Below, in pieces: positions 26,142 through 34,110 of a stretch of 64,000 bases of DNA. The notes under the pieces are model-generated. The model made no database searches and was not told the DNA's origin. It saw nothing but the letters and a program-made list of their open reading frames with translations. Origin of the DNA: Streptomyces malaysiensis subsp. samsunensis (GTDB taxonomy: Bacteria; Actinomycetota; Actinomycetes; Streptomycetales; Streptomycetaceae); contig NZ_JANIIC010000049.1 of NCBI RefSeq assembly GCF_024519315.1, forward strand, positions 29,391 to 93,390, in the 5' to 3' direction. Every line of letters starts with the position of its first letter. The stretch's first letter is position 1. The translations under genes were made by a program, and so were the position numbers.

Positions 26142-29100
26142 CGGGTCGCTGGGAATTCTGGATCGACCGGGGCGGAACCTTTACGGACGTCGTCGGCAAG
26201 CGTCCCGACGGCCGTCTGGTCACCCGCAAGCTGCTGTCCCACCATCCCGAGCGCTATAGGGACGCTGCCGTCGCCGGGATCCGGCAGACGCTGGGGCTCG
26301 GCCCCGGCGAACCTGTCCCGGCCGAACGGATCGGCGTCGTCAAGATGGGCACCACGGTGGCCACCAACGCCCTGCTGGAGCGCACGGGCGAGCCGACCGT
26401 CCTCGTCGTCACCGAGGGGTTCCGGGACGCGCTGCGCATCGCGTACCAGAACCGCCCCCGCCTCTTCGACCGCCGGATCCTGCTCCCCGAGGCGCTGTAC
26501 GACCGGGTGGTGGAGATCCCCGAGCGGGTGGACGCCCATGGCGAGGTCGTCCGCCCCCTGGACCTCGACGCCGCCAGCGAGGCGCTGCGCGCCGCTCACC
26601 GCGACGGCTTCCGCAGCGCCGCCGTCGTCCTGCTGCACGGCTACCGGCACGCCGCGCACGAACAGGCGGTCGCCGCGGTGGCCCGCGCCCTCGGCTTCCC
26701 GCAAGTGAGCTGCTCCCACGAGGTCAGCCCGCTGATGAAACTGGTCTCCCGCGGCGACACCACCGTGGTCGACGCGTATCTCTCACCCATCCTGCGCCGC
26801 TATGTGGAGGACGTGGCCACTGAACTGCCCGGTATCCGGCTGATGTTCATGCAGTCCAACGGAGGGCTGCGGGAGGCCGCGCACTTCCGGGGCAAGGACG
26901 CGGTGCTGTCCGGACCGGCGGGCGGTGTGGTGGGCATGGCGCGCTCCTCCGGCGAGGCCGGACACGACCGTGTCATCGGCTTCGACATGGGCGGCACCTC
27001 GACCGATGTCTCGCACTACGCGGGCGAGTTGGAGCGGGTCTTCGGCACCGAGGTGGCGGGGGTGCGGATGCGCGCCCCGATGATGAACATCCACACCGTG
27101 GCGGCGGGCGGCGGTTCGGTGCTCCACTTCGACGGCCGGCGCTACCGCGTGGGGCCGGACTCGGCCGGTGCCGTCCCCGGCCCCGCCTGCTACCGGCGCG
27201 GCGGCCCGCTGACCGTGACCGACGCCAATGTGATGCTCGGCCGGATCCAGCCCGACCACTTCCCGGCGGTCTTCGGCCCGCACGCCGACCAGCCGCTGGA
27301 CGCGGCGACGGTCCGGGAGCGCTTCGCCGCCCTCGCCGAGAAGATCGCGGAGGCCACCGGCGACCGGCGCGGACCGGAGGAGGTCGCGGCGGGCTTCCTG
27401 GACATCGCCGTGCTCAACATGGCCAACGCGGTCAAGAAGATCTCCGTGCAGCGCGGCCGTGATGTCACCCGCTACGCGCTCACCAGCTTCGGCGGCGCGG
27501 GCGGCCAGCACGCGTGCGCCGTCGCCGACGCGCTCGGCATCGGCACGGTGATCGTGCCGCCGCTCGCGGGGGTGCTCTCCGCGTACGGCATCGGGGTGGC
27601 CGACGCCACCGCCATGCGTGAGCAGGCCGTCGAGGCGGAGCTGGGCGAGGAGACGCTGGCGCGCGTGCGCGAGCTGTGCGCGCGGCTGGCCGGCCAGACC
27701 CGGGACGAACTGCTCGCGGACGGCGTCCCGGAGTACACCCTGGACACCGTCGCACGGGTCCATCTGCGGTACGCGGGAACGGACTCCAGCATTCCCGTAC
27801 CGCTGGGCTCCGCCCCCGCGATGACCGAGGACTTCATCCGCGCGCACCGCGCCCAATACGCCTTCACCATGGACAAGCCACTGGTCGTGGAGGCGGTCTC
27901 GGTCGAGGCGGTCGGCGCGTCCGGGCCCACCGGCGGCCATGCCGTGGAACCGCCGCCGAGGGAGGGCGAGCCGGCGCCCGTGGCGACCGTAAGGATGTTC
28001 TCGGAAGGGCGATGGCAGCGGACGGCGCTGTACGAACGCGGCCATATGCGCCCGGCGGACCGGGTCACCGGGCCCGCGATCATCGCCGAGGAGGACGCCA
28101 CCACCGTGGTCGACCCCGGCTGGCAGGCCGCCATGGGCGAACGCGGCCATCTGCTGCTCACCCGGGTCAGGCCGCGGCCGAGCACCACCGCGGTCGGCAC
28201 CGAGGTGGACCCCGTGATGCTGGAGGTCTTCAACAGCCTCTTCATGGCCATCGCCGAGCAGATGGGTGTGCGCCTGGAGCACACCGCCCACTCCGTCAAC
28301 ATCAAGGAGCGGCTCGACTTCTCCTGCGCCCTCTTCGACGCCGAGGGCAATCTCATCGCCAACGCCCCCCACATCCCGGTGCATCTGGGCTCCATGGGCG
28401 AGTCCATCAAGGAGGTGCTGCGGCGCAACGGGGACGCCATGAGGCCAGGCGATGTGTACGCGATCAACGACCCGTACCACGGCGGCACCCATCTGCCGGA
28501 TGTCACCGTGGTCAGCCCGGTCTTCGACGAGGCGGGGGAGCAACTCCTCTTCCTCGTGGCCTCGCGCGGCCACCACGCCGAGATCGGCGGCATCACCCCC
28601 GGCTCCATGCCCGCCTTCAGCCGCACCATCCAGGAGGAGGGCGTCCTCTTCGACAACTGGCTGCTGGTACGGGACGGGGCGCTGCGTGAGCGGGAGACCC
28701 GCGAGCTGCTGACCGGCGGGCCGTATCCGTCCCGCGCCCCGGACGCCAACCTCGCCGATCTGCGCGCCCAGATCGCCGCCAACGAGAAGGGCATCCAGGA
28801 ACTGCGCCGGATGATCGGGCAGTTCGGACTCGATGTGGTGCACGCCTATATGGGCCACGTCCAGGACAACGCCGAGGAGTCGGTGCGCCGTATCGTGGCC
28901 GATCTCCGCGACGGCTCGTACCGCTACGAGACCGACGGCGGGGCGGTCATCCATGTGACCCTTACGGTGGACCGCGCGGCCCGTGGCGCCGTCCTGGACT
29001 TCACCGGCACCTCGTCCCAGCGGCCGGGCAACGACAACGCGCCCAGCTCGGTGGTGATGGCGGCCGTGCTGTATGTCTTCCGGACGCTCGTCGCCGAGGA

Positions 29101-29782
29101 CATCCCGCTCAACTCCGGCTGTCTGAAGCCCCTCGAGGTCCGCATCCCCGAGGGCTCCATGCTGGCGCCCGTCTTCCCGGCCGCCACGGTTGCCGGGAAC
29201 GTCGAGACCTCCCAGGCCGTCACGGGCGCCCTGTACGCGGCCCTGGGCGTCCAGGCCGAGGGCTCCGGCACGATGAACAACGTCACCTTCGGCAATGACC
29301 GCGTCCAGTACTACGAGACGGTCGCCAGCGGCTCCGGCGCCGGAGCCGGTTTCGACGGCGCGGACGCCGTGCAGACCCATATGACCAACTCCCGGCTGAC
29401 CGACCCCGAGGTGCTGGAGTGGCGCTATCCGGTGCGGGTGGAGAGCTTCGCGATCCGCCGGGACAGCGGCGGCCGCGGCCGCTGGCGCGGCGGCCACGGC
29501 GTCACTCGCCGCATCCGCTTCCTGGAGCCGATGACCGTCGCCCTCCTCACCGGCCACCGCCGGGTGGCCCCGTACGGCATGGCGGGCGGTGAACCGGGCG
29601 CGCTGGGCGCGAACCTGATCGAGCGCGCCGACGGCTCGCTCCACCTCCTGGACGGCCGTGACGCGGCGGACGTCGGGGTGGGGGACGTCCTGGTCGTCCA
29701 CACACCGGGCGGCGGCGGCTACGGCCCGGCGGAGGAGGGCGGGGACGGATTGTCGGTGTCGGATGCCAGATTGGACGCATGA
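26138..29782 (+). CDS. ATP-dependent 5-oxoprolinase, OplAH type (HyuA-HyuB fusion)
   Basis: 1214-aa fusion of hydantoinase A-like (about 1-690) and hydantoinase B-like (about 690-1205) halves, as in eukaryotic-type 5-oxoprolinase, which opens 5-oxo-L-proline to L-glutamate with ATP. HyuA marks: FWIDRGGTFTDVVG, GTTVATNALLER, VIGFDMGGTSTDVSHY. HyuB marks: VMLEVFNSLFMAIAEQMG, INDPYHGGTHLPDV, ASRGHHAEIGGITPGSMP, NDNAPSSVV. GTG 26138 overlaps the SGNH stop (GTGA). Length fits the 5-oxoprolinase/N-methylhydantoinase group; members can differ in substrate (hydantoins), so the 5-oxoproline call is probable. Its position inside a glycosyltransferase chain is odd, and a separate pxpABC set lies about 2 kb downstream. 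Confidence 0.85.
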   Translation: MTGRWEFWIDRGGTFTDVVGKRPDGRLVTRKLLSHHPERYRDAAVAGIRQTLGLGPGEPVPAERIGVVKMGTTVATNALLERTGEPTVLVVTEGFRDALRIAYQNRPRLFDRRILLPEALYDRVVEIPERVDAHGEVVRPLDLDAASEALRAAHRDGFRSAAVVLLHGYRHAAHEQAVAAVARALGFPQVSCSHEVSPLMKLVSRGDTTVVDAYLSPILRRYVEDVATELPGIRLMFMQSNGGLREAAHFRGKDAVLSGPAGGVVGMARSSGEAGHDRVIGFDMGGTSTDVSHYAGELERVFGTEVAGVRMRAPMMNIHTVAAGGGSVLHFDGRRYRVGPDSAGAVPGPACYRRGGPLTVTDANVMLGRIQPDHFPAVFGPHADQPLDAATVRERFAALAEKIAEATGDRRGPEEVAAGFLDIAVLNMANAVKKISVQRGRDVTRYALTSFGGAGGQHACAVADALGIGTVIVPPLAGVLSAYGIGVADATAMREQAVEAELGEETLARVRELCARLAGQTRDELLADGVPEYTLDTVARVHLRYAGTDSSIPVPLGSAPAMTEDFIRAHRAQYAFTMDKPLVVEAVSVEAVGASGPTGGHAVEPPPREGEPAPVATVRMFSEGRWQRTALYERGHMRPADRVTGPAIIAEEDATTVVDPGWQAAMGERGHLLLTRVRPRPSTTAVGTEVDPVMLEVFNSLFMAIAEQMGVRLEHTAHSVNIKERLDFSCALFDAEGNLIANAPHIPVHLGSMGESIKEVLRRNGDAMRPGDVYAINDPYHGGTHLPDVTVVSPVFDEAGEQLLFLVASRGHHAEIGGITPGSMPAFSRTIQEEGVLFDNWLLVRDGALRERETRELLTGGPYPSRAPDANLADLRAQIAANEKGIQELRRMIGQFGLDVVHAYMGHVQDNAEESVRRIVADLRDGSYRYETDGGAVIHVTLTVDRAARGAVLDFTGTSSQRPGNDNAPSSVVMAAVLYVFRTLVAEDIPLNSGCLKPLEVRIPEGSMLAPVFPAATVAGNVETSQAVTGALYAALGVQAEGSGTMNNVTFGNDRVQYYETVASGSGAGAGFDGADAVQTHMTNSRLTDPEVLEWRYPVRVESFAIRRDSGGRGRWRGGHGVTRRIRFLEPMTVALLTGHRRVAPYGMAGGEPGALGANLIERADGSLHLLDGRDAADVGVGDVLVVHTPGGGGYGPAEEGGDGLSVSDARLDA

Positions 29783-30816
29783 CCGACTGGCAGGACATCC
29801 ACGACTGGACGGATCTGAGGGCCGTGCGCGCCGCGCTAGCCGCGGGGGCCGATCCCGACCGTGCCCCCGGCGGCCATATGGCGCCGCTGCACTCCGCGGC
29901 CTGTGCGGGAAGCGTCGAGGTGCTGGCCGAACTGCTCACGGTGGCGAGGGAGGTGGACCGGCCGGACTCGGAGGACCGCACCCCGCTGTGGCACGCGGTG
30001 CGCAACTGGGACCGGGAGAAGGCGTCGGCGCTCATCTCGGCCGGGGCCGACCCCTGGCGGCCGCGCACGGCCGACGGACGGTGCCCGGGGGAGCTGGCGT
30101 GGTGGACACCGCTGGCCGACCTGGTGGCCGGGCTGCCCGGTGCGCGGGAGCCGGCCCCGGAGGAGCGGGCCGCGCAGCGGGCGGCCGATGAGCTGATTGC
30201 CGCCTTCGACGACGGGGGCGGGAAGGGCGGCGAGTATCACGACTGGGGCTGTGTGGCGTTCGTGGCCGGGCGGAGCGTGGCGGAGGTCGTGGCCGAGTTG
30301 GGGGGAGACGTCGTGGCGACCATCGGCGAGGACGGGGACGAGGACGAGGGCGGGGACGGAGGCAGGGACGGGGACGCCGAGGAGGACGGCGAAGTCGACT
30401 ACGCGGACGTCCTGTTGGAGGACGAAGGGCGGGTGCTGGTCGGCGCGGCGCCCGGGGGTGTGGTGCTCCAGCAGTTCGACGGGATCGCCATCCATGAGGA
30501 GAGGCTGCTGGGGCCGCTCTCCGTGGGCGCCGTGGCCGTCTCGGTCTTCGACCACCCCGACGCGTTCATCCACCCTTCCGTAGCCCGCGACGGGGTGATG
30601 TGCCCCTCCGAGGAGGTCATGCTCGATCCGGGGCCGGGCGATCCGGAGGAGGCGTGGCGGTACCGCTTCGGGGACGGCGGGCATCCGTCCGGCTGGACGG
30701 CGCGGGCGCTGGCGATGGCCGCCGCGGTCACGGGGGGCGCGGTCGACGGCGGGCCGCGGTGGATCGGCCGGCCGGGCAGCAGCGTCGTCCGGCTGCCCGG
30801 CCATCTGCGGCACTGA
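29779..30816 (+). CDS. Ankyrin-repeat protein with unknown C-terminal domain
   Basis: 345-aa soluble protein. Two to three ankyrin repeats occupy about 8-105 (LRAVRAALAAGADPDRAPGG, APLHSAACAGSVEVLAELL, TPLWHAVRNWDREKASALIS). A very acidic low-complexity linker follows at about 183-215. The C-terminal 130 residues (VLVGAAPGGVVLQQFDG, AVSVFDHPDAFIHP) are a domain I do not recognise. ATG 29779 overlaps the 5-oxoprolinase stop (ATGA), so it is translationally coupled to it. Ankyrin repeats suggest protein binding; the partner is unknown. Confidence 0.8.
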   Translation: MTDWQDIHDWTDLRAVRAALAAGADPDRAPGGHMAPLHSAACAGSVEVLAELLTVAREVDRPDSEDRTPLWHAVRNWDREKASALISAGADPWRPRTADGRCPGELAWWTPLADLVAGLPGAREPAPEERAAQRAADELIAAFDDGGGKGGEYHDWGCVAFVAGRSVAEVVAELGGDVVATIGEDGDEDEGGDGGRDGDAEEDGEVDYADVLLEDEGRVLVGAAPGGVVLQQFDGIAIHEERLLGPLSVGAVAVSVFDHPDAFIHPSVARDGVMCPSEEVMLDPGPGDPEEAWRYRFGDGGHPSGWTARALAMAAAVTGGAVDGGPRWIGRPGSSVVRLPGHLRH

Positions 30817-30831
30817 CGGCCGGGGGAGGGA

Positions 30832-30876
30832 CGCTTCTGGGATCGACGCCTCCGGGATCGACACTTCTGGGATCGA
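30832..30876. repeat. 15-bp tandem repeat, three copies
   Basis: Units at 30832, 30847 and 30862 are variants of C(G/A)C(T/C)TC(T/C)GGGATCGA; a decayed fourth begins at 30877. It sits 16 bp after the ankyrin gene stop. Confidence 0.7.
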
Positions 30877-31054
30877 TACCTCTGGCAGGGAGGCCCGGGG
30901 GGAGGGAGCACCCCCGGGAGGGACGTCTCTCGGAAGGGCCGAGACCCCCGGGGCCCCATCGAACAAGTCCGGTGTGCGGCATGGCGTGTTCGGATCAGTT
31001 TGCGGCCGCCGCGATCGGAAACCCGAACCTTGTCAAAGCCCGCCCGGACGCCCC

Positions 31055-31090
31055 CGCATGGTTCCTGGGCGTCCGCCCACGAACCATGCG
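31055..31090. promoter_or_regulatory. 36-bp near-perfect palindrome upstream of WhiB-like gene
   Basis: Two 17-nt arms, CGCATGGTTCCTGGGCG and CGCCCACGAACCATGCG, pair with one mismatch around a 2-nt centre. It ends 53 bp before the WhiB-like ATG, in the 327-bp gap after the ankyrin gene. It could be an operator, an mRNA hairpin in the leader, or a distal terminator of the upstream block. Confidence 0.75.
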
Positions 31091-31143
31091 CGTACGCCCG
31101 ACGGCGGGCACGGTCAGCACCGCCGTTCAGGGAAGGGGCAGCC

Positions 31144-31410
31144 ATGGCCTGGTGGCAGAACGCCGAATGCACGTATGAGGACCCGGAGCTGTTCTTCCCG
31201 GTGGGGGCGGCGGGCCCCGCCGCGCAGAAGCAGGAGGCGCGGGCCAAGGAGGTCTGCCGCCGCTGCCCGGTGATCCAGGAGTGCCTGGAGTACGCGCTGG
31301 AGAGCGGGATGACCCACGGGGTCTGGGGCGGCACCGGTGAGGAGGAGCGCCGTGCGCTGCGGCGCAAGGCGCAGCGCGGGGAGCGGGCCGGCGCACGGCG
31401 TGCCCGCTGA
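31144..31410 (+). CDS. WhiB-like [4Fe-4S] regulator
   Basis: 88-aa Wbl protein. Iron-sulphur ligands Cys9, Cys38, Cys41 and Cys47 fit the C-Xn-CxxCxxxxxC pattern, and the GVWGG turn is at 59-63. The tail ERRALRRKAQRGERAGARR is the basic DNA-contact region. EDPELFFPVG after the first Cys is like WhiB1/WblE-type members, but I cannot assign a subclass. Wbl proteins sense redox/NO through the cluster and bind the principal sigma factor to control development, stress or antibiotic genes. Start ATG 31144 after AGGGGCAGCC. Monocistronic, with a long palindrome in its leader or promoter. Confidence 0.92.
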   Translation: MAWWQNAECTYEDPELFFPVGAAGPAAQKQEARAKEVCRRCPVIQECLEYALESGMTHGVWGGTGEEERRALRRKAQRGERAGARRAR

Positions 31411-31465
31411 GCGGATCGGCGGAAGCGCCGGCCGCGGTTCGCAAGGCGCCCTGAAGGGACGCGGG

Positions 31466-31520
31466 GCTGTGTCGATATGCGGCTCCGCCGCGGCTGTGTC
31501 GATATGCGGCTACCGCCGCG
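31466..31520. repeat. 27/28-bp tandem duplication
   Basis: GCTGTGTCGATATGCGGCT(C/AC)CGCCGCG occurs at 31466-31492 and 31493-31520, between the WhiB-like gene and the convergent pxpC. Confidence 0.75.
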
Positions 31521-31585
31521 TGGGCGATCGGCCACGACGGTGCCGCGGATGATCGGCGGCAGGCAGGGCACTTCCGGCGGAGCGC

Positions 31586-32491
31586 TCAGCCCGTGGCGTT
31601 CCGCCCGGCGGGCGGCCCCCAGGAGGCCCGGCCCAGCGGGGTGAACCGCACCGGGGTGCCCGGGACGGCCTGCGCGGCGGCGGCCAGATACGCCTCCGGC
31701 ACGACGCCCACCACCGGGTAGCCGCCGGTCGTCGGATGGTCGGCGAGGAAGAGCACCGGCCGTCCGTCCGGCGGCACTTGGAGCGCGCCGAGCGCCATCC
31801 CCTCGCTGGCCAGCTCACCGTCCAGGGCCCGCTCCAGCGAGGGGCCCTCGGTGCGCAGGCCGATCCGGTTGCTCGCGGCAGAGACACGGAAGTCCCCGGT
31901 GGCCAGGGTGCGCAGCCCCGCCGGGGTGAACCAGTCGTCGCGGGGGCCGAGCACCACGGGGAGCACCAGCTCCGGTGCCACGCCCCGGTGCGGGACCCCG
32001 TCCACACCGGGCACGGGCCCGTGCGGCGTTCCGAGCCGCAGCACCGCGCCGTCCACGAGCGGCGCCGGACCGAGCCCGGAGAGCACATCGGTGGCCCGGC
32101 TGCCGAGCACCGGCTCGGCTTCGACACCGCCGTCGAACGCCATATAGCTGCGCACTCCGTGGGCGGCGGCCCCGGCCTCCAGAAGCGCACCCGCCGGCAC
32201 CCGTACGGCCGCTCCCCACGCGGCGGGGCGGCCGTCGACCGTGACCGGGCAGGGCGCGCCGGTGACCGCGACCGTCGCCGCGCGGCGCAGCCGCACCGCA
32301 CAGCCGGTCAGCGTGGTCTCCAGGGTCGCGGCCCCTTCGGCGTTGCCCACCAGGCGGTTGGCGAGCCGGTGGGCGGGCTGGTCGAGCGCGCCCGAGCGGG
32401 GCACCCCGAGATGGGCATGGCCGCCGCGGCCCAGGTCCTGGACGGTGGTCAGTGCTCCCGGCCGTACGACGACGAAGGCGCTGTCGGTCAT
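31586..32491 (-). CDS. pxpC: 5-oxoprolinase subunit PxpC
   Basis: 301-aa biotin-dependent-carboxyltransferase-like subunit (allophanate hydrolase C-type fold) of the prokaryotic ATP-dependent 5-oxoprolinase PxpABC. Family marks are VVRPGALTTVQDLGRGGHAH at the N-terminus, GVPRSGALDQPAHRLANRLV, SYMAFDGGV, SNRIGLRTEGP and LFLADHPTTGGYPVVG. ATG 32491 overlaps the pxpB stop by 4 bp and is preceded by GGAAGGGG. It is the last gene of the pxpABC transcript. The complex hydrolyses 5-oxo-L-proline to glutamate in the cytosol. Confidence 0.9.
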   Translation of the reverse strand: MTDSAFVVVRPGALTTVQDLGRGGHAHLGVPRSGALDQPAHRLANRLVGNAEGAATLETTLTGCAVRLRRAATVAVTGAPCPVTVDGRPAAWGAAVRVPAGALLEAGAAAHGVRSYMAFDGGVEAEPVLGSRATDVLSGLGPAPLVDGAVLRLGTPHGPVPGVDGVPHRGVAPELVLPVVLGPRDDWFTPAGLRTLATGDFRVSAASNRIGLRTEGPSLERALDGELASEGMALGALQVPPDGRPVLFLADHPTTGGYPVVGVVPEAYLAAAAQAVPGTPVRFTPLGRASWGPPAGRNATG

Positions 32492-33174
32492 GGGGCCGCC
32501 CCTTCCGACGCCGCCTGCTCCGGGGTGGTCGAGTCCGGTGTTGTGTCCGCCGTATCCCATACCGGGATGAAGCGGACGCGGGTGCCGGGGGTGAAGAGCG
32601 CCGCCGGTTCCCGTGCGCTGTCCCACAGCACGGCGTCCGTGGTCCCGATGAGCTGCCAGCCGCCGGGGGAGGCGCGCGGATAGACGCCTGTGTACGCGCC
32701 CGCGAGGCCCACCGAACCGACCGGCACCCGGGTCCTGGGCGTCGCCCGGCGCGGCATGTGGAACCGCTCGGGCAGCCCGGTCAGATAGCCGAAACCGGGC
32801 GCGAAGCCGCAGAAGGCCACCCGGAACTCGGTGCCCGAGTGGATCCGTACGGCCTCCTCGGGCGGCACCCCCCACCGCCGCGCGACCTCGGCCAGATCGG
32901 GCCCGTCGTAGCGCACGGGCACCTCGACGATCTCGCTGTCGCCGCGGTCGAGGGGCGGTATCCGCCAGCCCGGCAGCTCGGCGGCGAGCCGTCCGGGGTC
33001 GGCGAGTCCGTCGAGGAACACGGTGCGGGCGGCGGGCACGATCTCGCGGACGGCGGGCAGCAGCCGCGCGGCGGCGCGGCGCAACAGCTCGGCGTGGAGC
33101 GCCTCGGCGGCCTCGCCGCTTTCGAGTTCGACGAGCAGCCCGTGCTCGCCGACGGGCAGGGTCCGCATGGTCAT
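32488..33174 (-). CDS. pxpB: 5-oxoprolinase subunit PxpB
   Basis: 228-aa subunit B (KipI/allophanate hydrolase subunit 1-like). Typical segments are LPVGEHGLLVELESGE at the N-terminus, VEVPVRYDGPDLAEVA, HSGTEFRVAFCGFAPGFGYL and the TPRTRVPVGSVGLAGAYTG loop, followed by SPGGWQLIG. ATG 33174 overlaps the pxpA stop by 4 bp; ATG 33168 is a near alternative. In this order and coupling the protein is PxpB rather than a free KipI-type kinase inhibitor. The last 20 residues are a Thr/Pro-rich tail. Confidence 0.9.
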   Translation of the reverse strand: MTMRTLPVGEHGLLVELESGEAAEALHAELLRRAAARLLPAVREIVPAARTVFLDGLADPGRLAAELPGWRIPPLDRGDSEIVEVPVRYDGPDLAEVARRWGVPPEEAVRIHSGTEFRVAFCGFAPGFGYLTGLPERFHMPRRATPRTRVPVGSVGLAGAYTGVYPRASPGGWQLIGTTDAVLWDSAREPAALFTPGTRVRFIPVWDTADTTPDSTTPEQAASEGAAP

Positions 33175-33950
33175 GTGAACGCCGCCACGCGCACCCCCGC
33201 GACCGTCAGCTCGGACCGTACCCGGCGGGCGAGGTCGGCGGCGCCGGGGGTGTCGCCGTGGACACACAGCGAGCGCACGTCCACCTCGATGCGCTGTCCG
33301 TCGATCGAGGTCACCGCGTGGTCGCGGGCGAAGCCGAGGGCGCGCTTGACCACCGTGTCGGGGTCGGAGACCACGGCGCCGGGCTCGCCGCGCGGTACGA
33401 GCGTCCCGGCGGCGGTGTAGGCGCGGTCGGCGAATGCCTCGGCGACCACCGGCAGCCCGGCCGCGCGGGCCGCCTCGTGCAGCCGGGATCCGGGCAGCCC
33501 CAGCACCGGCAGCGGACCGCCAGCGGCCAGGGTGACGCCCTTGACCACGGCGGCCGCCTGCGCTTCGTCGTGCACGCTGCGGTTGTAGAGCGCCCCATGC
33601 GGTTTGACGTAGTGCACCCGCGCCCCGGCGGCACGGGCGAAGATCTCCAACGCGCCGATTTGATAGGCGATCTCGTCGGCCAGCTCCCGCGGCGGAACGT
33701 CCATGCTGCGGCGGCCGAAACCGGCCAGGTCCCGGTAGGAGACCTGGGCCCCGATGCGCACCCCGTGCTCGGCGGCCAGCTCGCACACCCGGCGCATGGT
33801 CGAGGGGTCCCCGGCGTGGAACCCGCAGGCGACATTGGCGCTGGTGACGATGGACAGCAGGGCCTCGTCGTCGGTGAGCCGCCAGCGGCCGAACCCCTCG
33901 CCGAGGTCGGCGTTGAGATCGATGGACAGGTTCGCCAAGGATGCGGTCAT
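33171..33950 (-). CDS. pxpA: 5-oxoprolinase subunit PxpA (LamB/YcsF)
   Basis: 259-aa LamB/YcsF-family subunit A. Conserved segments are IDLNADLGEGFGRWRL, VACGFHAGDPSTM, IGAQVSYRDLAGFGRR, YVKPHGALYN and a C-terminal SLCVHGDTPGA. Start ATG 33950 is chosen by family alignment, though its ribosome site is weak. It leads the coupled pxpA-pxpB-pxpC set. Its promoter (34002-34031) contains a palindrome that is repeated in the promoter of the DUF969-DUF979-pcp genes, and the GntR gene lies between them. Confidence 0.92.
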   Translation of the reverse strand: MTASLANLSIDLNADLGEGFGRWRLTDDEALLSIVTSANVACGFHAGDPSTMRRVCELAAEHGVRIGAQVSYRDLAGFGRRSMDVPPRELADEIAYQIGALEIFARAAGARVHYVKPHGALYNRSVHDEAQAAAVVKGVTLAAGGPLPVLGLPGSRLHEAARAAGLPVVAEAFADRAYTAAGTLVPRGEPGAVVSDPDTVVKRALGFARDHAVTSIDGQRIEVDVRSLCVHGDTPGAADLARRVRSELTVAGVRVAAFT

Positions 33951-34001
33951 ATCCGTCCGTTCGGGCGTGGGGGATACGGGAGGGGCTGTGGGTGGCACAT
34001 C

Positions 34002-34031
34002 AAGGTAAGCGATCGTTGAACGATCCGACAA
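34002..34031 (-). promoter_or_regulatory. pxpA promoter with GntR-type operator in the spacer
   Basis: On the minus strand: -35 TTGTCG (34031-34026), 18-bp spacer, -10 TACCTT (34007-34002). The spacer holds the perfect palindrome GATCGTTGAACGATC (34011-34025). A repressor bound here would block polymerase. The same layout recurs at 34976-35005. Confidence 0.65.
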
Positions 34032-34110
34032 GATGGTTGTTGTCCGGTGACGGTTTCTGGGCTTGACTTCTCGCTATACGGGACGAACGAGACGCCGAAC
34101 AGGGGCTGAT

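Noticed and set aside
26783..29701. 972-codon minus-strand frame opposite the 5-oxoprolinase
   Set aside because: Composition is that of an antisense shadow; the plus-strand HyuA/HyuB motifs are clear.
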